From contig NZ_KE384567.1 of assembly GCF_000426765.1 (NCBI RefSeq), positions 291,007 through 355,006 of the forward strand: DNA of 64,000 bases, read 5' to 3'. This DNA is from Vibrio litoralis DSM 17657 (GTDB lineage Bacteria; Pseudomonadota; Gammaproteobacteria; Enterobacterales; Vibrionaceae). Below the pieces are notes generated by a model. The model made no database searches. It saw only the letters and a list, made by a program, of their open reading frames with translations, and was not told where the DNA came from. This document shows positions 62,273-64,000 of this stretch, one piece after another (within the stretch, counting starts at the first letter, position 1; the number at the start of each line of letters is the position of its first letter). A program made the translations under genes and the position numbers.

Positions 62273-62722
62273 TTATATCAATCCCTTAAAAATCATCGCA
62301 AGACATGCATAGCGCACGCCTTTACCCAGCATAATTGCTATTAAGCATACCCATGGATTCATTCTTAGCCAACCTGCAGCAACACACAATGGGTCACCAA
62401 TCACAGGTAGCCAGCTCATTAATAGTACCCAATAACCGTAACGTTCAATCCAACTCTCTAGTTGTTGACCACGCTTTTTCCGTAATGTTCGATTTGGTAG
62501 TAGTAAGCCGATGTAATAATTAGTCATTCCCCCTAGTGTATTTCCTAGAGTAGCAATAAAAATCACACTATAAATCGATATGTTATCGAAACGAAGTGCG
62601 GCATATAAGGTCACTTCAGAGCTTCCAGGAAGCAAAGTGGCACTTAAAAAGCCTGAGCTAAATAAAAACCAGAGAGGATGCCCTGCAAGTAGGTGTTGCA
62701 GGGCTAAATAGAAATCTGACAA
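62273..62722 (-). CDS. yqaA: YqaA family membrane protein (VTT/DedA-like)
   Basis: Small VTT-type membrane protein of 149 residues. SSGFLSATLLPGSSEVTLYAAL near residue 22, TLGNTLGGMTNYYIGLLLP near 58 and LLMSWLPVIGDPLCVAAGWLRM near 99 are characteristic; four or so membrane segments. TTG start at 62722 with TAGG about 8 nt upstream; start therefore less certain. Stop abuts the M16 peptidase ATG. The role of the family is unknown, perhaps lipid handling like DedA proteins. Confidence 0.85.
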   Translation of the reverse strand: MSDFYLALQHLLAGHPLWFLFSSGFLSATLLPGSSEVTLYAALRFDNISIYSVIFIATLGNTLGGMTNYYIGLLLPNRTLRKKRGQQLESWIERYGYWVLLMSWLPVIGDPLCVAAGWLRMNPWVCLIAIMLGKGVRYACLAMIFKGLI

Positions 62723-62730
62723 CTAAAAGC

Positions 62731-63684
62731 CTAAGACTGCATATTCAATAAAATTTTACCACGAGCTCGGCCTGTTTCAATTTTTTGGTGTGCAGTCACT
62801 ACGTCTTGATAATTTATGACTTGCTCAATTTCAACTTTGATCATACCTGCGCTGATCAATTTCACTAAATCTTCCAACTGAGTGACATCTGGCTCGACTA
62901 GCATTCCCATGCCAATAATACCCATTTGAGAAGCGTGCTCACAAACGCTCGATGCCGTAATGGTTGGAACTGTGATCACTCGACTTCCTGGGTGTAAATG
63001 GCTCATCGCTTGTATCGCCGTATCGCCACCCACCAAATCAATCAACACATCAATATGACCGATATTTTTAAGGCAATCGGCATCTGCATAATCAAGCCCA
63101 GTAGCACCTAAAGAATGAATATATTCCAAGTTGTCGGCACTACATGTCGCATAAACTGTTGTTTTCGCAGCAACTGCAATTTGCACCGCAATATGACCGA
63201 CACCGCCAGCGCCCGCTAAGATCACCACTGTTTCACCTGATTGTATTTTTGCCTTTTCTAACGCTTGTGCCGCAGTTTGACCCGCCAGAGGAATAGCGGC
63301 AGCCGCTTTCAAAGAAATATCTTCAGGTACTAGTGCTAACTCACTTTCAGGCACACATACATATTGGCTATAACCGCCGCCACGTAGTGGGAAGCCGATA
63401 AAGCCGGTAACCATGTCATTAAGGTTAAATTTAAGGCTCCCTTCCCCCTGCTTTAGTACAACACCAGAAATATCGTAGCCGGGAGTCCATGGTAAGTTAT
63501 TTTTATTATGCTGAGCTGCCCAACCTAGCCCTGCTCGCGTTTTTACATCGATAGGGTTTACGCCAGCATACGAAACTTTAACTAATACCTCACCTTCTTG
63601 TGGTGAAGGAATATCGCTATCTAATATTTCAAGTTGCTCTGGAGCACCGAATTGAGAAATTACAATCTTTGCATTTGAAGGCAT
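62731..63684 (-). CDS. NADP-dependent quinone-reductase-like oxidoreductase (MDR family)
   Basis: Zinc-independent-looking medium-chain dehydrogenase/reductase. GroES-like fold at residues 1-120 with GYDISGVV at 69-76, and the Rossmann loop AGAGGVG at 157-163. 317 residues. AAGGA lies 9-10 nt before ATG 63684. Typical catalytic-zinc residues of alcohol dehydrogenases are not evident, favouring a quinone or enone reductase. 8 bp upstream of yqaA, so it may lead that operon. Confidence 0.88.
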   Translation of the reverse strand: MPSNAKIVISQFGAPEQLEILDSDIPSPQEGEVLVKVSYAGVNPIDVKTRAGLGWAAQHNKNNLPWTPGYDISGVVLKQGEGSLKFNLNDMVTGFIGFPLRGGGYSQYVCVPESELALVPEDISLKAAAAIPLAGQTAAQALEKAKIQSGETVVILAGAGGVGHIAVQIAVAAKTTVYATCSADNLEYIHSLGATGLDYADADCLKNIGHIDVLIDLVGGDTAIQAMSHLHPGSRVITVPTITASSVCEHASQMGIIGMGMLVEPDVTQLEDLVKLISAGMIKVEIEQVINYQDVVTAHQKIETGRARGKILLNMQS

Positions 63685-63885
63685 GGGTTGTTGTCCTTTT
63701 ACGTTACGCCATCATTGATGACATCCACATTATTCTTGCTGAACTGAAGTTCTACCAAGCATAACCAATTAACAAACTCGCATTGGTAAACGTATATATC
63801 GATGACGCTTATGATTAATTAGATGTAAATTACCCTACTATTCATTCGACTAAAAGCAACTTAGAGCGCCTTTAGTACAAAAGGC

Positions 63886-63915
63886 AAAAAAGCCCTACAC
63901 AAATGTGCAGGGCTT
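63886..63915 (-). terminator. tRNA-Arg terminator
   Basis: AAGCCCTACAC (63890-63900) pairs in 10 of 11 positions with GTGCAGGGCTT (63905-63915), loop AAAT; A5 at 63886-63890 gives the U-tract on the minus strand, just past the tRNA 3' end. Confidence 0.88.
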
Positions 63916-63922
63916 CAAAATA

Positions 63923-63999
63923 TGGTGCGCGCGGGAGGATTCGAACCTCCGACCGCCTGGTTCGTAGCCAGGTACTCTATCCAGCTGAGCTACGCGCGC
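63923..63999 (-). tRNA. tRNA-Arg (anticodon ACG)
   Basis: 77-nt cloverleaf with GCGCGCG acceptor stem, anticodon loop CTACGAA between CCTGG and CCAGG (anticodon ACG, normally deaminated to ICG), TTCGAATC T-loop and encoded CCA. Complete, ending one base before the window edge; its promoter lies outside. Confidence 0.97.
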
Positions 64000-64000
64000 A

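Overview
This window is a housekeeping stretch of a gammaproteobacterial chromosome, almost certainly a Vibrionaceae member and probably Vibrio. Evidence: an OmpU-like porin between greA and dacB, luxS, an extra elongation factor G gene, a VF530-family gene, and long runs of gene order shared with enterobacteria. I did not try to name the species. No phage, insertion sequence, CRISPR array, defence island or secondary-metabolite cluster is visible, and nearly every ORF of real length belongs to a known family.

Layout. 1-2400: acyl-CoA ligase and VF530 genes on +. 2428-19932: extra EF-G, mtgA, radA, serB, ytjB, the nucleoside salvage block (nupC, deoC-deoA-deoB-deoD), a small DUF5363 gene coupled to a TatD-type nuclease (yjjV), prfC, and yhbS-holD-rimI. 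20121-42493: ubiT/ubiUV, nlpI, pnp, rpsO, truB, rbfA, infB, nusA, rimP, tRNA-fMet, tRNA-Leu, secG, glmM, folP, ftsH, rlmE, yhbY, greA and ompU, the classic transcription/translation supercluster. 42604-50064: dacB, then carAB and dapB. 50185-53810: rpsP-rimM-trmD-rplS and ffh. 54100-63999: ypjD, corB, luxS, gshA with a coupled lipoprotein, an M16 peptidase lipoprotein with yqaA, a quinone-reductase-like enzyme and tRNA-Arg.

The genes form several working groups: ribosome biogenesis and translation, nucleoside uptake and catabolism, oxygen-independent ubiquinone synthesis, pyrimidine/arginine and lysine precursor synthesis, and envelope maintenance. Control is visible as RNA structure (pnp RNase III-type stem, greA and rimP attenuator hairpins, many bidirectional terminators) and as CRP-like and LacI-family-like operators upstream of nupC and deoC.

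The unusual content is intergenic. Three long perfect heptamer arrays (15, 9 and 12 copies) and two short or decayed ones share the pattern CT-N-G-NNN. A GC-rich dispersed repeat sits mostly at gene ends. A palindromic element lies about 90-120 bp upstream of three plus-strand genes (mtgA, yhbY, corB). One heptamer array directly abuts the ribosome binding site of the DUF5363-yjjV operon. No wholly new gene system was found.
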